Both the position numbers and the translations under genes were made by a program. 64,000 nucleotides of DNA from Novosphingobium flavum (lineage in GTDB: Bacteria; Pseudomonadota; Alphaproteobacteria; Sphingomonadales; Sphingomonadaceae). The notes under the pieces are model-generated. The model made no database searches. It had not been told where the DNA came from and worked only from the letters and a program-made list of their open reading frames with translations. This document shows positions 27,280 to 36,020 of the stretch, piece by piece (the first letter of the stretch is position 1; each line of letters starts with the position of its first letter). The stretch covers positions 62,001 through 126,000 of the forward strand of contig NZ_JACLAW010000013.1 of NCBI RefSeq assembly GCF_014230315.1. Reading direction: 5' to 3'.

Positions 27280-28509
27280 ATGGATATTCCCGGTCTTCCC
27301 GCCCGCCGCGCCGCGCTCAAGCTGGTCGATGCCGTCCTGCGCCGGGGCGAAACGCTCGATCAGGCCGCGCACAATGCCGTGCAGGGCCTTTCCGCCGATT
27401 CCGACCGCGCGCTGGCCAAGGCCATCGCCGCCGAGGCCCTGCGCTGGCAGACCGATTTCGACTCGTTGATCGACAGCGCGACGCAGCAGCCCCTGCCGGA
27501 CGATGCCAAGCCCCGCGCCGTCCTGCGCCTGATGCTGGCCCAGTGGCTGCGCCTCGGCACCCCGCCGCACGCGGTTGTCGCCACGGCCCTGCCGCTGTTG
27601 ATGGGCGGGCCCAAGCGCCTCGCTCACGGCGTCTTCGCCACGCTGACCCGGCGCGAGGTCACATTACCCGATGCGCCAACCCTGCCGCCCGCCGTGGCCG
27701 AACGCTGGGGGCTTGGCGCCCCCGCCATCGCCAAGGCGCTGGCCGAACCCCCCGCGCTTGACCTCACGCTCAAGAATCCCTCGGAAACCGCCGAATGGGC
27801 CGAAAAGCTTGGCGGCACATCGCTCATGCGCGGCCATGTCCGCCTGCCGCGCGGCGAGATGGTCGAACGCCTGCCCGGCTTTGCCGAAGGCGCCTGGTGG
27901 GTGCAGGATCTCGCCGCCAGCCTGCCCGCGCGGCTGCTGGGGCAGGGGACCGGCAGGGCGCTGGACCTCTGCGCCGCGCCGGGGGGCAAGACCCTGCAAC
28001 TGGCCGCCGCTGGCTGGCAGGTCACGGCGCTGGACATTTCCGCGAAACGGCTCGAGCGGGTGGCCGCAAACCTCGCGCGCTGCAATCTGGCTGCCGAAGC
28101 CGTGGCCGCCGATGCCCTGCAATGGGAGCCCGAGGGCCAGTTCGACGCGATCCTGCTCGATGCGCCGTGCACCGCCACCGGCACCTGCCGCCGCCACCCC
28201 GACGTGCTCCACCGGATCACCCGCACCCAGATCCGCGAGATGGCCGACCTCCAGCGGCGCCTGCTCGAACGCGCCGTCGGTTGGCTGGCCCCCGGCGGCA
28301 GCCTGATCTACGCGGTCTGCTCGCTCGAAGTGGAGGAGGGCGAGGATCAGGCCGCCGCCGTGACCCTCGCGCCCGATCCGATCCGCGCCGACGAACTGCC
28401 TGCAGGGATTGCCCCCACGGCGCAGGGCTGGCTGCGGACCGATCCGGGAATGCTCAGCGATTCCGGTGGTCTGGACGGTTTTCTTGTCGCGCGCTGGAAG
28501 AAAGTCTGA
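27280..28509 (+). CDS. RsmB-like rRNA (cytosine-C5) methyltransferase
   Basis: 409 residues of the NOL1/NOP2/sun family. The N-terminal 130 residues are NusB-like (RNA-binding); the catalytic domain has motif I DLCAAPGGKTLQLAAAGW, motif IV DAPCTATGTCRRHPD with the release cysteine, and motif VI YAVCSLEVEEGE with the nucleophilic cysteine. The domain order matches RsmB, which makes m5C967 in 16S rRNA. Confidence 0.92.
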   Translation: MDIPGLPARRAALKLVDAVLRRGETLDQAAHNAVQGLSADSDRALAKAIAAEALRWQTDFDSLIDSATQQPLPDDAKPRAVLRLMLAQWLRLGTPPHAVVATALPLLMGGPKRLAHGVFATLTRREVTLPDAPTLPPAVAERWGLGAPAIAKALAEPPALDLTLKNPSETAEWAEKLGGTSLMRGHVRLPRGEMVERLPGFAEGAWWVQDLAASLPARLLGQGTGRALDLCAAPGGKTLQLAAAGWQVTALDISAKRLERVAANLARCNLAAEAVAADALQWEPEGQFDAILLDAPCTATGTCRRHPDVLHRITRTQIREMADLQRRLLERAVGWLAPGGSLIYAVCSLEVEEGEDQAAAVTLAPDPIRADELPAGIAPTAQGWLRTDPGMLSDSGGLDGFLVARWKKV

Positions 28510-28512
28510 ACC

Positions 28513-29043
28513 TCAAGTGGACTTTACTTTCGTCGCAAAGCTCTTTCTCAGCTTCTGCAACTTGGGCGGGATGACCGCGAGGCAGTAGGGATTGCGCTGG
28601 CCTTCGCCGTCCCAGTATTCCTGGTGATAGTCCTCGGCCGGATGCCATTCCTCCGCCTCCTCGATCGTGGTCACGACCGGGACCGCGCGCTCCTCCTGCG
28701 CCCGGTGGATGGCCGCTTCGGCCTCGGCCAGCTGCTCGCCATCCAGCGGAAAGATCGCCGAGCGGTACTGGGTGCCGACATCGTTGCCCTGCCGGTTGAG
28801 CTGCGTCGGATCATGCGTCGCCATGAAGATGTCGAGCAGTTCGGCATAGGACAGGACATCGGGATCGAAGGTCACCTTGATCGCCTCGGCGTGGCCGGTC
28901 GTGCCGGTGCAGACCTGCCGGTATGTCGGGTCGGGCATGTCGCCGCCGATATAGCCGCTCTCGACCTCGCTCACCCCGATCACGTCGCGGAACACGGCCT
29001 CGGTGCACCAGAAGCACCCGCCCGCCACAATCGCCTGTGTCAT
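28513..29043 (-). CDS. msrA: Peptide-methionine (S)-S-oxide reductase
   Basis: 176 residues. The catalytic block GGCFWCTEAVF is at the N-terminus (nucleophilic Cys in GCFW) and YHQEYWDGEG lies near the C-terminus. Repairs the S epimer of methionine sulfoxide. It is convergent with the rsmB-like gene with only 3 bp between stops. The upstream 105 bp are shared with the divergent aguB-like gene. Confidence 0.97.
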   Translation of the reverse strand: MTQAIVAGGCFWCTEAVFRDVIGVSEVESGYIGGDMPDPTYRQVCTGTTGHAEAIKVTFDPDVLSYAELLDIFMATHDPTQLNRQGNDVGTQYRSAIFPLDGEQLAEAEAAIHRAQEERAVPVVTTIEEAEEWHPAEDYHQEYWDGEGQRNPYCLAVIPPKLQKLRKSFATKVKST

Positions 29044-29148
29044 TGCCAAATTCCTCGCCGTTCGCCTTGCCCCCTCAGATAGGAATCGCACCGCGTCCTG
29101 CAACCGGCAGCGGTGGACTTCCGGGATCCGGGACCCTAATTGGACAAC

Positions 29149-30000
29149 ATGACCGAGGTAACCGTCGCCGCCCTCCAGCTTCCGCTCGGCTCGCATGACG
29201 AGGCCGAGAACATCGCCGCCGTCTCCGCGCTGGTCGAACAGGCCGCGGCCCAGGGCGCCCAGGTGATCCTCCCGCCCGAGCTCTTCTCCGGCCCCTATTT
29301 CTGCAAGGTCGAGGATGAGGCCCTCTTCGCGCTCGCCCGCCCGACCGCCGAGCATCCCTCGGTCAAGGCCATGCAGGCGCTCGCCGGCAAGCTCAAGGTC
29401 GCCATCCCGACCAGCTTCTTCGAGCGCGACGGCCACCACTACTACAACACCCTCGCCATGATCGGCGCCGACGGCGAGATCATGGGCACCTACCGCAAGA
29501 GCCATATCCCCGACGGCCCCGGTTACGAGGAAAAGTACTATTTCCGCCCCGGCAACGACGGCTTCAAGGTCTGGGACGTCGCCGGCACCCGGATCGGCGT
29601 CGGCATCTGCTGGGACCAGTGGTATCCCGAATGCGCGCGGGTCATGGCCCTGATGGGCGCCGAACTGCTCTTCTACCCCACCGCGATCGGCTCCGAACCC
29701 TATGATGCCGAACTCGACACCAGCCGGATGTGGAAGCGGGCGATGGTCGGCCACTCGGTTTCGAACTGCATGCCGGTGATCGCCGCCAACCGCATCGGCA
29801 GCGAGGACGGCCAGCGTTTCTACGGCCACAGCTTCATCTCCGACGAATGGGGCGATTACATCGCGGCCTTCGGGGAGGAGGATACCGGCGTACTGGTCGC
29901 CACGCTCGACACGGCGCGCGCGGCGCGTCACCGCGCCGGCATGGGCTTCTTCCGCGATCGCCGCCCGCAGCTCTACACCCGGATCTGCGAAGACATCTGA
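29149..30000 (+). CDS. aguB: N-carbamoylputrescine amidase-like nitrilase-family hydrolase
   Basis: 283 residues of the carbon-nitrogen hydrolase superfamily. The Glu/Lys/Cys triad is visible in LPPELFSGPYF, GTYRKSHIPDGPGY and GVGICWDQWYPE. The pattern KYYFRPGNDGF...CWDQWYPE fits AguB, which converts N-carbamoylputrescine to putrescine, CO2 and ammonia. The usual partner, agmatine deiminase (aguA), is not in the window. An ATG at 29149 is used instead of an in-frame TTG 9 bp upstream. Confidence 0.9.
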   Translation: MTEVTVAALQLPLGSHDEAENIAAVSALVEQAAAQGAQVILPPELFSGPYFCKVEDEALFALARPTAEHPSVKAMQALAGKLKVAIPTSFFERDGHHYYNTLAMIGADGEIMGTYRKSHIPDGPGYEEKYYFRPGNDGFKVWDVAGTRIGVGICWDQWYPECARVMALMGAELLFYPTAIGSEPYDAELDTSRMWKRAMVGHSVSNCMPVIAANRIGSEDGQRFYGHSFISDEWGDYIAAFGEEDTGVLVATLDTARAARHRAGMGFFRDRRPQLYTRICEDI

Positions 30001-30004
30001 CGCG

Positions 30005-30511
30005 GTGAGCCAGCGCTACCTGATCGCGCTCGGCTCCAATCGCCGGCACCACCGCCACGGCGGCCCGCGCGCGGTCCTCGCCGCCGCGCGGCTGGCCCTC
30101 GCCGAAGCCGGGATCACGGTCGCCGGCTTCTCGCCGGTCGTCGCGAGCCGGCCGCTCGGTCCGTCCGACCGGACCTATGCCAATGCCGTCGCCGCGGTCG
30201 TGGCTCCGTTCGATCCGCCGGAAATGCTGGCCAGGCTGAAGGAGATCGAGTCCCGCTTCGGCCGCCGCCCGCGCGGCCGCCGCTGGGCTTCGCGGGTGCT
30301 CGATCTCGATGTCGTGCTGTGGGACGGCGGCTGCTGGGCTGACGAGGCGCTGATCGTGCCGCACCGCTCGTTCCGCGAGAGGATCTTTGTCCTGGGTCCG
30401 GCGCTGCGGGGAGTGGGCGGCTGGCACGATCCTTTGACCGGCCTTTCCCTGCGGCAGCTTCATGCCCGCTTGACCCGTCCCCGACCTGCTCCTAAGCCGC
30501 CCCACACCTGA
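30005..30511 (+). CDS. folK: 2-amino-4-hydroxy-6-hydroxymethyldihydropteridine pyrophosphokinase
   Basis: HPPK of folate biosynthesis, 168 residues. YLIALGSNRRHHRHGGP at the N-terminus, the central RFGRRPRGRRWASRVLDLDVVLWDG (catalytic Asp pair in LDLD) and VPHRSFRERIFVLGPA are the family blocks. GTG start, 4 bp after the aguB-like stop. Confidence 0.94.
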   Translation: MSQRYLIALGSNRRHHRHGGPRAVLAAARLALAEAGITVAGFSPVVASRPLGPSDRTYANAVAAVVAPFDPPEMLARLKEIESRFGRRPRGRRWASRVLDLDVVLWDGGCWADEALIVPHRSFRERIFVLGPALRGVGGWHDPLTGLSLRQLHARLTRPRPAPKPPHT

Positions 30512-30526
30512 CGCCCCCGCGCGCAC

Positions 30527-30602
30527 GGGCCCTTAGCTCAGTCGGTAGAGCAACTGACTTTTAATCAGTAGGTCGCTGGTTCGAACCCAGCAGGGCTCAC
30601 CA
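30527..30602 (+). tRNA. tRNA-Lys (anticodon TTT)
   Basis: 76 nt including an encoded CCA. The acceptor stem GGGCCCT pairs with AGGGCTC (one G-U), the D-arm is GCTCAGTCGGTAGAGC, and the anticodon arm ACTGA-CTTTTAA-TCAGT gives anticodon TTT. The T-arm is GCTGG-TTCGAAC-CCAGC. A recombinase module and other accessory DNA begin directly downstream, but no duplicated tRNA 3' end was found to prove integration here. Confidence 0.97.
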
Positions 30603-30737
30603 CTCAGTCTTAGCATAACCTCGGAGTTCCGGTCTCTGCGAGACTGGGTGCCCAACACCCGCCCATTTCCGCGGGTTTGCGCATGTCAGATCCGCGACTT
30701 TTAGGTCGCGAGTCTCTCTGTCGGCGCCCCAAAACAC

Positions 30738-30770
30738 GAAAACGGCGGCAAGATCTCTGCCGCCGTTTTC
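30738..30770. terminator. Bidirectional terminator between tRNA-Lys and recombinase
   Basis: GAAAACGGCGGCA / TGCCGCCGTTTTC, 13-bp perfect arms with a 7-nt loop and T-runs on both strands. It starts 5 bp after the recombinase stop (minus strand) and also lies downstream of the tRNA. Confidence 0.85.
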
Positions 30771-30775
30771 GCGTC

Positions 30776-32467
30776 CTAAAAGTTGAAAACGCTGGGTCGG
30801 GCGGCAGCGAAGCCGAGCATCTCGCGTTGCGCTGTCCATGAGAGGGGCAGGGCGCCAAGCCGGGAGAGATATCGTGCCGTCACGCGCCTCGGCTGATGGC
30901 CATCGAGAATGGCCCGGATGATGTCCGGCGCCAGGTAGGCGAGCCGGGCAATCCGCTCGGTGTGACGGAAGGTGGTGACGGGCATTGCTGCGGCCTGCTC
31001 AGGGGACATCGCGAGCAGTTCGTCTCGCGCGGCAAAGCCCCGCGCGATGAGCTGGACGAGGTTGGGATCGGCCTCGACCTTCTTTCCGGCTGGGGGATCA
31101 AGCCGCAGCCTTGCCTCGTGACCCCAGGCCACGGTCGTGGTGCTCAGCGGCAGGGCGAACGGCTGCGGGTGGTCGATCTCGAGACCAACCCATGCCGTGA
31201 GTGCGGGGAGATCGAACTGCGCCGCGGCATTGTCCCGACTGACGATGACGGTCAGTTCGATCCGCTGCAGGAGGTGGCGAAGCTCGCCGATTGCCATGCT
31301 CTCGATGTTGGAGGCGAGGACGGCGAACGAGGCGACGAGATTGACCTGGTCGTCCGGCGACTGATCGATAGCCACGTCCCTGATCCGGTGTACGTCGGTC
31401 AGGAAGGCAACCAGCTCGGCCCGAACCGCTTGATCCAGTTCGCCTGCGGGCAGGCGCAAGGCCGCTTCCTTCGAACCATCGCCCAGGTTCGAGGCGTAAT
31501 AGCTGTAGCGCCAGCCATGGTTGAAGGTGTGAACCGGTGACATCGGCCGCCCTTGCTCGTCCCGGATCAGTCCGGCCAGCAGACTGACCCGGCGCCGTGC
31601 GCCGGGTGCAAGGGGCGTGTTGGTGCGCCCGGCCAGCTTGGCCTGCACCGCGTCGAACAACTCGCGGTCGATGATGGCCTCGTGCTGGCCGGGATAGACC
31701 TTGTCCTTGTGGACGGTCTCGCCGACGTAGATCCGGTTCGAGAGGAGGTGATGGAGTGCGCCGCGCCGGAACGGAATCCCACCGCGGATCGATCCGTCCC
31801 GCAGCTTCAGCTTCTTGCTGACGATGCCGTCCCGCCGCAGCTCGTCGAGCAGGTCCATGATGTTGGGGGCGGCAAGGTAGCGGCGCATGATCTCGCGCAC
31901 GGTTCCAGCTTCATCCGGCACCACCATCAGCTTGCGGTCCTCGGCCTTGTAGCCCAGCGGCAGGGGCCCTCCCATCCACATGCCCCGGGCCTTGGAGGCT
32001 GCCACCTTGTCGCGGATGCGCTCGGCAATGACCTCGCGCTCGAACTGGGCGAAGGAGAGCAGGACATTCAGTGTTAGGCGGCCCATCGAATTGGTGGTGT
32101 TGAACGCCTGGGTGACACTGACGAACGAGACCCCGGCGTTGTCCAGCACCTCGACGATCTTGGCGAAATCAGCGAGGCTGCGGGTCAGACGGTCGACCTT
32201 GTAGACCACGACGACGTCGACCCGGCTGGCCCGGACATCGGCGAGCAGTTGCTGGAGACCGGGGCGCTCCATGTTGCCACCGGTGAAGCCGCCATCATCA
32301 TAGGAATCGGGCAGCAGGGTCCAGCCTTCGTGGCGTTGGGACATGACGTAGGCGGCACAGGCCTCGCGCTGGGCATCGAGGCTGTTGAAGGCCTGATCCA
32401 GCCCTTCTTCGGTCGACTTGCGGGTATAGACCGCGCAGCGCAGGCGTTTGGGAGGACTAACGGCCAT
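30776..32467 (-). CDS. Large serine recombinase
   Basis: 563 residues. The N-terminal resolvase catalytic domain has YTRKSTEEGLDQAFNSLDAQ (catalytic Ser in the SLDAQ region), YDDGGFTGGNMERPGLQQLL and VVVYKVDRLTRSLADF. A recombinase DNA-binding domain (about 165-270) and zinc-ribbon-like region follow; no clear CxxC zinc pair is seen in the usual place. Large serine recombinases integrate and excise phages and integrative elements. The start ATG overlaps the DUF2924 gene by 11 bp, so both belong to one unit. Confidence 0.93.
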   Translation of the reverse strand: MAVSPPKRLRCAVYTRKSTEEGLDQAFNSLDAQREACAAYVMSQRHEGWTLLPDSYDDGGFTGGNMERPGLQQLLADVRASRVDVVVVYKVDRLTRSLADFAKIVEVLDNAGVSFVSVTQAFNTTNSMGRLTLNVLLSFAQFEREVIAERIRDKVAASKARGMWMGGPLPLGYKAEDRKLMVVPDEAGTVREIMRRYLAAPNIMDLLDELRRDGIVSKKLKLRDGSIRGGIPFRRGALHHLLSNRIYVGETVHKDKVYPGQHEAIIDRELFDAVQAKLAGRTNTPLAPGARRRVSLLAGLIRDEQGRPMSPVHTFNHGWRYSYYASNLGDGSKEAALRLPAGELDQAVRAELVAFLTDVHRIRDVAIDQSPDDQVNLVASFAVLASNIESMAIGELRHLLQRIELTVIVSRDNAAAQFDLPALTAWVGLEIDHPQPFALPLSTTTVAWGHEARLRLDPPAGKKVEADPNLVQLIARGFAARDELLAMSPEQAAAMPVTTFRHTERIARLAYLAPDIIRAILDGHQPRRVTARYLSRLGALPLSWTAQREMLGFAAARPSVFNF

Positions 32468-32906
32468 TGGTGCTGACTCCCAGCATGCCCATCCGCGGGC
32501 TCTTGAGGCCAAAGAACCGTGGACCCGACCAGTGGGCCCCGGTGATCCGCTTGGCGATCTCCGAGAGCGAGTTGAATCGCTGGCCGTTGTACTCGAACCC
32601 GGTATCGAGCACGACGACCTGGTGGACCTCGCCATGCCAGGTGCGGGAGAGCCACGTTCCGACCTTCAGTCCGTCGGCAACGGTGCTGTTCTGGCCGGAT
32701 GCCGCGGCTTGCGCGATACGGCGGAGGTCGATTTTGCCGAGCCCGCCCAGCGCGCGCTCCTGCGCCGCATGGGCGAGGGCCCGGGCCAGAAGGCCCGAGC
32801 CGAACGCCGGTGGTGCGACAGTTCCCGTGCGGCGGTGCCACTCGGTCTTGCGGTCCCGCGCGGACATTGCCTCGATTGCGGCGACCTGTGCCTCAAGGTG
32901 CTTCAC
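32457..32906 (-). CDS. DUF2924 protein
   Basis: 149 residues. The C-terminal block VGTWLSRTWHGEVHQVVVLDTGFEYNG (read VGTWLSRTWHG and VVVLDTGFEYNG), followed by FNSLSEIAKRITGAHWSGPRFFGL, is the DUF2924 signature. The family is found next to serine recombinases in alphaproteobacterial elements; its biochemical role is not known, but a helper in DNA binding or control is plausible. GTG start overlapping the stop of the DUF3489 gene (GTGA). Confidence 0.85.
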   Translation of the reverse strand: MKHLEAQVAAIEAMSARDRKTEWHRRTGTVAPPAFGSGLLARALAHAAQERALGGLGKIDLRRIAQAAASGQNSTVADGLKVGTWLSRTWHGEVHQVVVLDTGFEYNGQRFNSLSEIAKRITGAHWSGPRFFGLKSPRMGMLGVSTNGR

Positions 32907-33229
32907 GCCGCATTCTCCCGGGCCGCGACGATCCGGTAGATGCGCGTGCCCTCGGCCGGCTTCTCGCTGGCGATGCTGTGGCCCTTCTTCTTGAGGCCGG
33001 TGAGGGCGGCACGGGTGGTGTGGGGCAGCCAGCCGGTGGCTGCGATGAGCTGCTCCAGCGTGGCGCCTTCGGGGCGGCCGAGCAGGTCGATCACGACCGA
33101 AGTCTTGGCTGGCTGGCGTTCTGCCGGGGCGGACACATTCCGCGCTTTGGCGGGGGCGCCGTTCCGCGGTTCGCGGGCCATGCGGCGCTTGCGCTGCGGG
33201 GCGGGCGAGGGGCTCTCGGTATCGGTCAT
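32903..33229 (-). CDS. DUF3489 protein
   Basis: 108 residues. A basic, disordered N-terminus precedes a compact winged-helix-like domain (VVIDLLGRPEGATLEQLIAAT, then TRAALTGLKKKGHSIAS and YRIV). GGAG lies 8 nt before the ATG. First gene of the DUF3489-DUF2924-recombinase unit; probably a DNA-binding regulator of the module. Confidence 0.83.
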   Translation of the reverse strand: MTDTESPSPAPQRKRRMAREPRNGAPAKARNVSAPAERQPAKTSVVIDLLGRPEGATLEQLIAATGWLPHTTRAALTGLKKKGHSIASEKPAEGTRIYRIVAARENAA

Positions 33230-33436
33230 GAGTGGTCTCCTGTCGGGCGCAGCACCGCGCTGCTCCCACCACCCGAAGCCCTGCCGATCACATCGGCAGG
33301 GCATTTGCCGGCTCCATGGGCCGGCTCACGAGCAACACCAACGCTTGCTTTGCCGGCGAAGTCGAATGGAATGTCGCAAGTCCTGCGACAAAGCTGGCGG
33401 TGGACTTCGCTGTCCCGTCAGGGCGTGGTCGCGGTC

Positions 33437-33643
33437 ATGGACGACGACGCGACCTCTGACCTCATCGTGCAGCTCTGCACCCGGATCGGCATGATCATGG
33501 AGGATGCCAACCTTGTCGCGCTGACGATAGGTGGCCTGGATCGGGAAGGGCGGGCTGCAGCGATTGCGGTGCTGGAGAAGGCTAGCGCGGATATCGCCGC
33601 GTTGACGGCGGCGGCGCGGGTACTGTCAGGTCCCGAAACCTGA
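33437..33643 (+). CDS. Small hypothetical protein of the recombinase module
   Basis: 68 residues: MDDDATSDLIVQLCTRIGMI at the N-terminus, then an acidic/Ala-rich helical region ending AAARVLSGPET. It runs divergently from the DUF3489 gene. An in-frame ATG 66 bp upstream is an alternative start; neither has a strong ribosome binding site. Two inverted repeats follow its stop. No family recognised. Confidence 0.6.
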   Translation: MDDDATSDLIVQLCTRIGMIMEDANLVALTIGGLDREGRAAAIAVLEKASADIAALTAAARVLSGPET

Positions 33644-33644
33644 C
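33625..33644. terminator. Hairpin over the stop of the small hypothetical gene
   Basis: GTCAGGT / ACCTGAC with a 6-nt loop; the right arm contains the TGA stop. It is directly followed by the larger inverted repeat at 33645-33689. Confidence 0.45.
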
Positions 33645-33689
33645 CGCGGTATTTGCGGCGGGATCACGGATTCCGCCGCAAATACCGCG
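33645..33689. repeat. Perfect 17-bp inverted repeat at the edge of the recombinase module
   Basis: CGCGGTATTTGCGGCGG and CCGCCGCAAATACCGCG are exact complements around an 11-nt centre. It may be a strong terminator (no T-run) or a recombination or protein-binding site marking the end of the module. The following 250 bp to the YceI gene hold no supported gene. Confidence 0.6.
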
Positions 33690-33941
33690 TCCAAAGGCAG
33701 CGCCGTATTGTCTGGCGGCGTTCCGCAAGGCAGGGAGGCTGGCGGTCATGCCAAGTGCCCGAAGAGGCGCGTGGCACCTGGCATGGCTTTTTGACTGGTC
33801 GGGCGGCCCGGAACAGCGGGTTCCAGGCGAAACGGTCACCACGCTGCCGTCCATTCGCAACGGGGAACCGCAGTCACTGCGCGGCATTCATTCTGGCGGG
33901 AGCTGCGCGAACGTTCGCAGGCTCCCCGAGGATCAGGAGCG
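33690..33941. other. 252-bp spacer, nothing recognised
   Basis: Overlapping short frames exist on both strands but none has a family match, good ribosome binding site or codon pattern. Probably the promoter region of the YceI gene. Confidence 0.45.
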
Positions 33942-34520
33942 ATGTTCCGAACCTCTTTGGCGATTGAAATCACCGTAGCCTTGTTCTTCACGGCACCGTT
34001 CGCAATGGCCGGTCCATCCCACCGTTACACCGTCGCACCGGGCAGCGAGGTGAGCGCCAGAGTGGCGTTTTTCGGAATTGCCAGCAAGACCGCGCGCTTT
34101 CCCAAGGTCAGCGGATCCGTTACCCTGACGCCCGGCCGGCCCGAGGCGATCGACCTCGACATCACCATCGATGCCGCGGCGCTCACTGCCGGCGACCCGA
34201 CCACCCTGCGCCGGCTCAAGGGCCCAGCGTTCTTCGACATCGCGCGCCATCCGACCGTTACCTTCCGCGGCGAGACGATGACGACGACGGGCCCGCGCAA
34301 TGCGGCTGTGCGCGGGCAGCTGACCGCGCGTGGAGTGACCCGCCCTACGGTGCTCAACGTCACCTTCGCCGCCGATCCTGCGCAGCTTACCGGCGGCGAG
34401 CCAATTGCACTCAGCGGCCGTGCGGTCATTGACCGCAGGGTCTTCGGCATGACCGCCTATTCGGGCATCGTCGGACGCAAGGTGACGATCACGCTCGATG
34501 CCTGGATGCAGCCGGCCTGA
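33942..34520 (+). CDS. YceI-family periplasmic protein
   Basis: 192 residues with a signal peptide (SLAIEITVALFFTAPFAMA). The YceI lipocalin-like barrel is seen in YTVAPGSEVSARVAFFGI, LKGPAFFDIARHPTVTFRG and the GVTRPTVLNVTF and VIDRRVFGMTAYSG blocks. Members bind isoprenoid lipids such as ubiquinone or polyprenyl pyrophosphate. AGGAG precedes the ATG. It is followed after 19 bp by a lipoprotein dehydrogenase, so the two probably act on the same redox pathway. Confidence 0.88.
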   Translation: MFRTSLAIEITVALFFTAPFAMAGPSHRYTVAPGSEVSARVAFFGIASKTARFPKVSGSVTLTPGRPEAIDLDITIDAAALTAGDPTTLRRLKGPAFFDIARHPTVTFRGETMTTTGPRNAAVRGQLTARGVTRPTVLNVTFAADPAQLTGGEPIALSGRAVIDRRVFGMTAYSGIVGRKVTITLDAWMQPA

Positions 34521-34539
34521 TCGTCAGAAAGGAGGCCCT

Positions 34540-35850
34540 ATGTCCCGCCCGGTCACCATTGCCCCGACCCTGTCGCTGCTGATCTTGCTCGCCGGCTGCG
34601 GCCACACCGCCGAGCTCCCGCTGGCCCGGGGGATCGGCCCGTTGCCCCAATTGCCGGCACCGTCCAAGACCCTGATCCCGACCGTTAAGGTGGCCGATGC
34701 GGTCGGGTGGCCGGCGGGGCGCGCGCCGGTGCCCGCCCCCGGCCTCAGCGTGACCGCTTTCGCGGCGGGGCTCCATCATCCGCGCTGGCTGCTGGCGCTT
34801 CCCAACGGTGACGTGCTGGTTGCCGAGACCGCCGCACCGCCCAAGCAGCCCCAATACAAGGACAACTCGATCAAGGGCGCGTTCATGCGCATGTTCATGA
34901 AGAAGGCGGGTTCCGCCGTGCCGAGCGCTGACCGGATTACCCTGCTGCGTGATGGAGACGGCGACGGCGTGGCCGAGATCCGCACGGCCTACATAACCGG
35001 GCTGTCCTCGCCGTTCGGCATGGCACTGGTCGGATCTTCGCTCTACGTCGCCAATGCCGACGCGCTGATCAGTTTTCCGTATGACCCGCAGGCCCCGGCA
35101 ATCCTCGCGCCGCCGCGAACTGTCGTCAGGCTGCCTGCGGGGCGCAACCACCACTGGACGAAGAGCTTGGCCGCAAGCCCCGGTGGGCTGCTTTACGTCG
35201 GGGTCGGCTCCAACTCCAACGTCGCCGAGCACGGCATGGCCGAAGAGGAAGAGCGTGCGGCGATCTGGGAGATTGACCCCTCCACCGGCAAGCACCGCCT
35301 GTTTGCGACCGGGCTGCGCAACCCCGTCGGTCTCGACTTCCGCCCCGGCAGCAGCGAGCTCTACGCCGTGGTCAATGAGCGCGACGAACTCGGCAGTGAC
35401 CTGGTGCCCGATTACCTCACCCACGTGCGAGAAGGCGGGTTCTACGGCTGGCCGTGGAGTTATTTTGGGCAGCGGGTTGATGACAGGGTCAAGCCGCCGC
35501 GCCCGGACATGGTGGCGCGTGCGACCGTGCCCGACTACGCGCTCGGTCCGCACGTTGCGCCGCTCGGCCTTGTTTTTTCCGACGGCGCCCGCCTTGGCCC
35601 GGCTTACGCCGGCGGGGCGTTCATCGGTCAGCACGGATCGTGGAACCGGCGGCCATACAGCGGCTACAACGTGGTGTTCGTGCCCTTTGCCAACGGCCGG
35701 CCAAGCGGACAACCGATTGAAGTGCTGAGCGCCTTTCGGGTCGGTGACAAGGCGTTCGGTCGCCCGGTTGGTGTCGAGATCGCCCGCGATGGGGCGCTGC
35801 TGGTCGCCGATGATGTGGGCAACACGGTCTGGCGGGTCAGCGCCCGTTGA
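34540..35850 (+). CDS. PQQ-type (sorbosone/glucose dehydrogenase-like) lipoprotein
   Basis: 436 residues. A lipoprotein signal (LSLLILLAGC, Cys at the lipobox) is followed by a six-bladed propeller of the soluble glucose/sorbosone dehydrogenase family: HPRWLLALPNGDVLVAET, LYVANADALISF, NHHWTKSLAASPGG, GLRNPVGLDF, GFYGWPWSYFG and APLGLVFSDG. PQQ is the expected cofactor; no pqq synthesis genes are in the window. Strong ribosome binding site (AAAGGAGG). Substrate unknown. Confidence 0.87.
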   Translation: MSRPVTIAPTLSLLILLAGCGHTAELPLARGIGPLPQLPAPSKTLIPTVKVADAVGWPAGRAPVPAPGLSVTAFAAGLHHPRWLLALPNGDVLVAETAAPPKQPQYKDNSIKGAFMRMFMKKAGSAVPSADRITLLRDGDGDGVAEIRTAYITGLSSPFGMALVGSSLYVANADALISFPYDPQAPAILAPPRTVVRLPAGRNHHWTKSLAASPGGLLYVGVGSNSNVAEHGMAEEEERAAIWEIDPSTGKHRLFATGLRNPVGLDFRPGSSELYAVVNERDELGSDLVPDYLTHVREGGFYGWPWSYFGQRVDDRVKPPRPDMVARATVPDYALGPHVAPLGLVFSDGARLGPAYAGGAFIGQHGSWNRRPYSGYNVVFVPFANGRPSGQPIEVLSAFRVGDKAFGRPVGVEIARDGALLVADDVGNTVWRVSAR

Positions 35851-36020
35851 AGCACAACGCCAGTGGCGAACCTGGGTAAAATCAAGCTTGTGCTGATGGC
35901 CTGGCCACTGGGGAGATCAGGATAGCGGACTTCCCGAATGATGAACTGGTGCGTCCGCCAAGCGCCCAATGTCAGACTTTGCGTCGAGGCTTCATGGAGG
36001 CCGTGCCAACGGCATCGTGG

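Noticed and set aside
30685..30730. tRNA-like stem (CGCGAC-TTTTAG-GTCGCG) downstream of tRNA-Lys
   Set aside because: No matching D-arm or T-arm (no TTCGA loop) could be found, so it is not a tRNA; at most a remnant or a chance hairpin.
33653..33967. Possible 104-residue protein before the YceI gene
   Set aside because: It runs through the inverted repeat and into the YceI start in another frame; composition looks noncoding.
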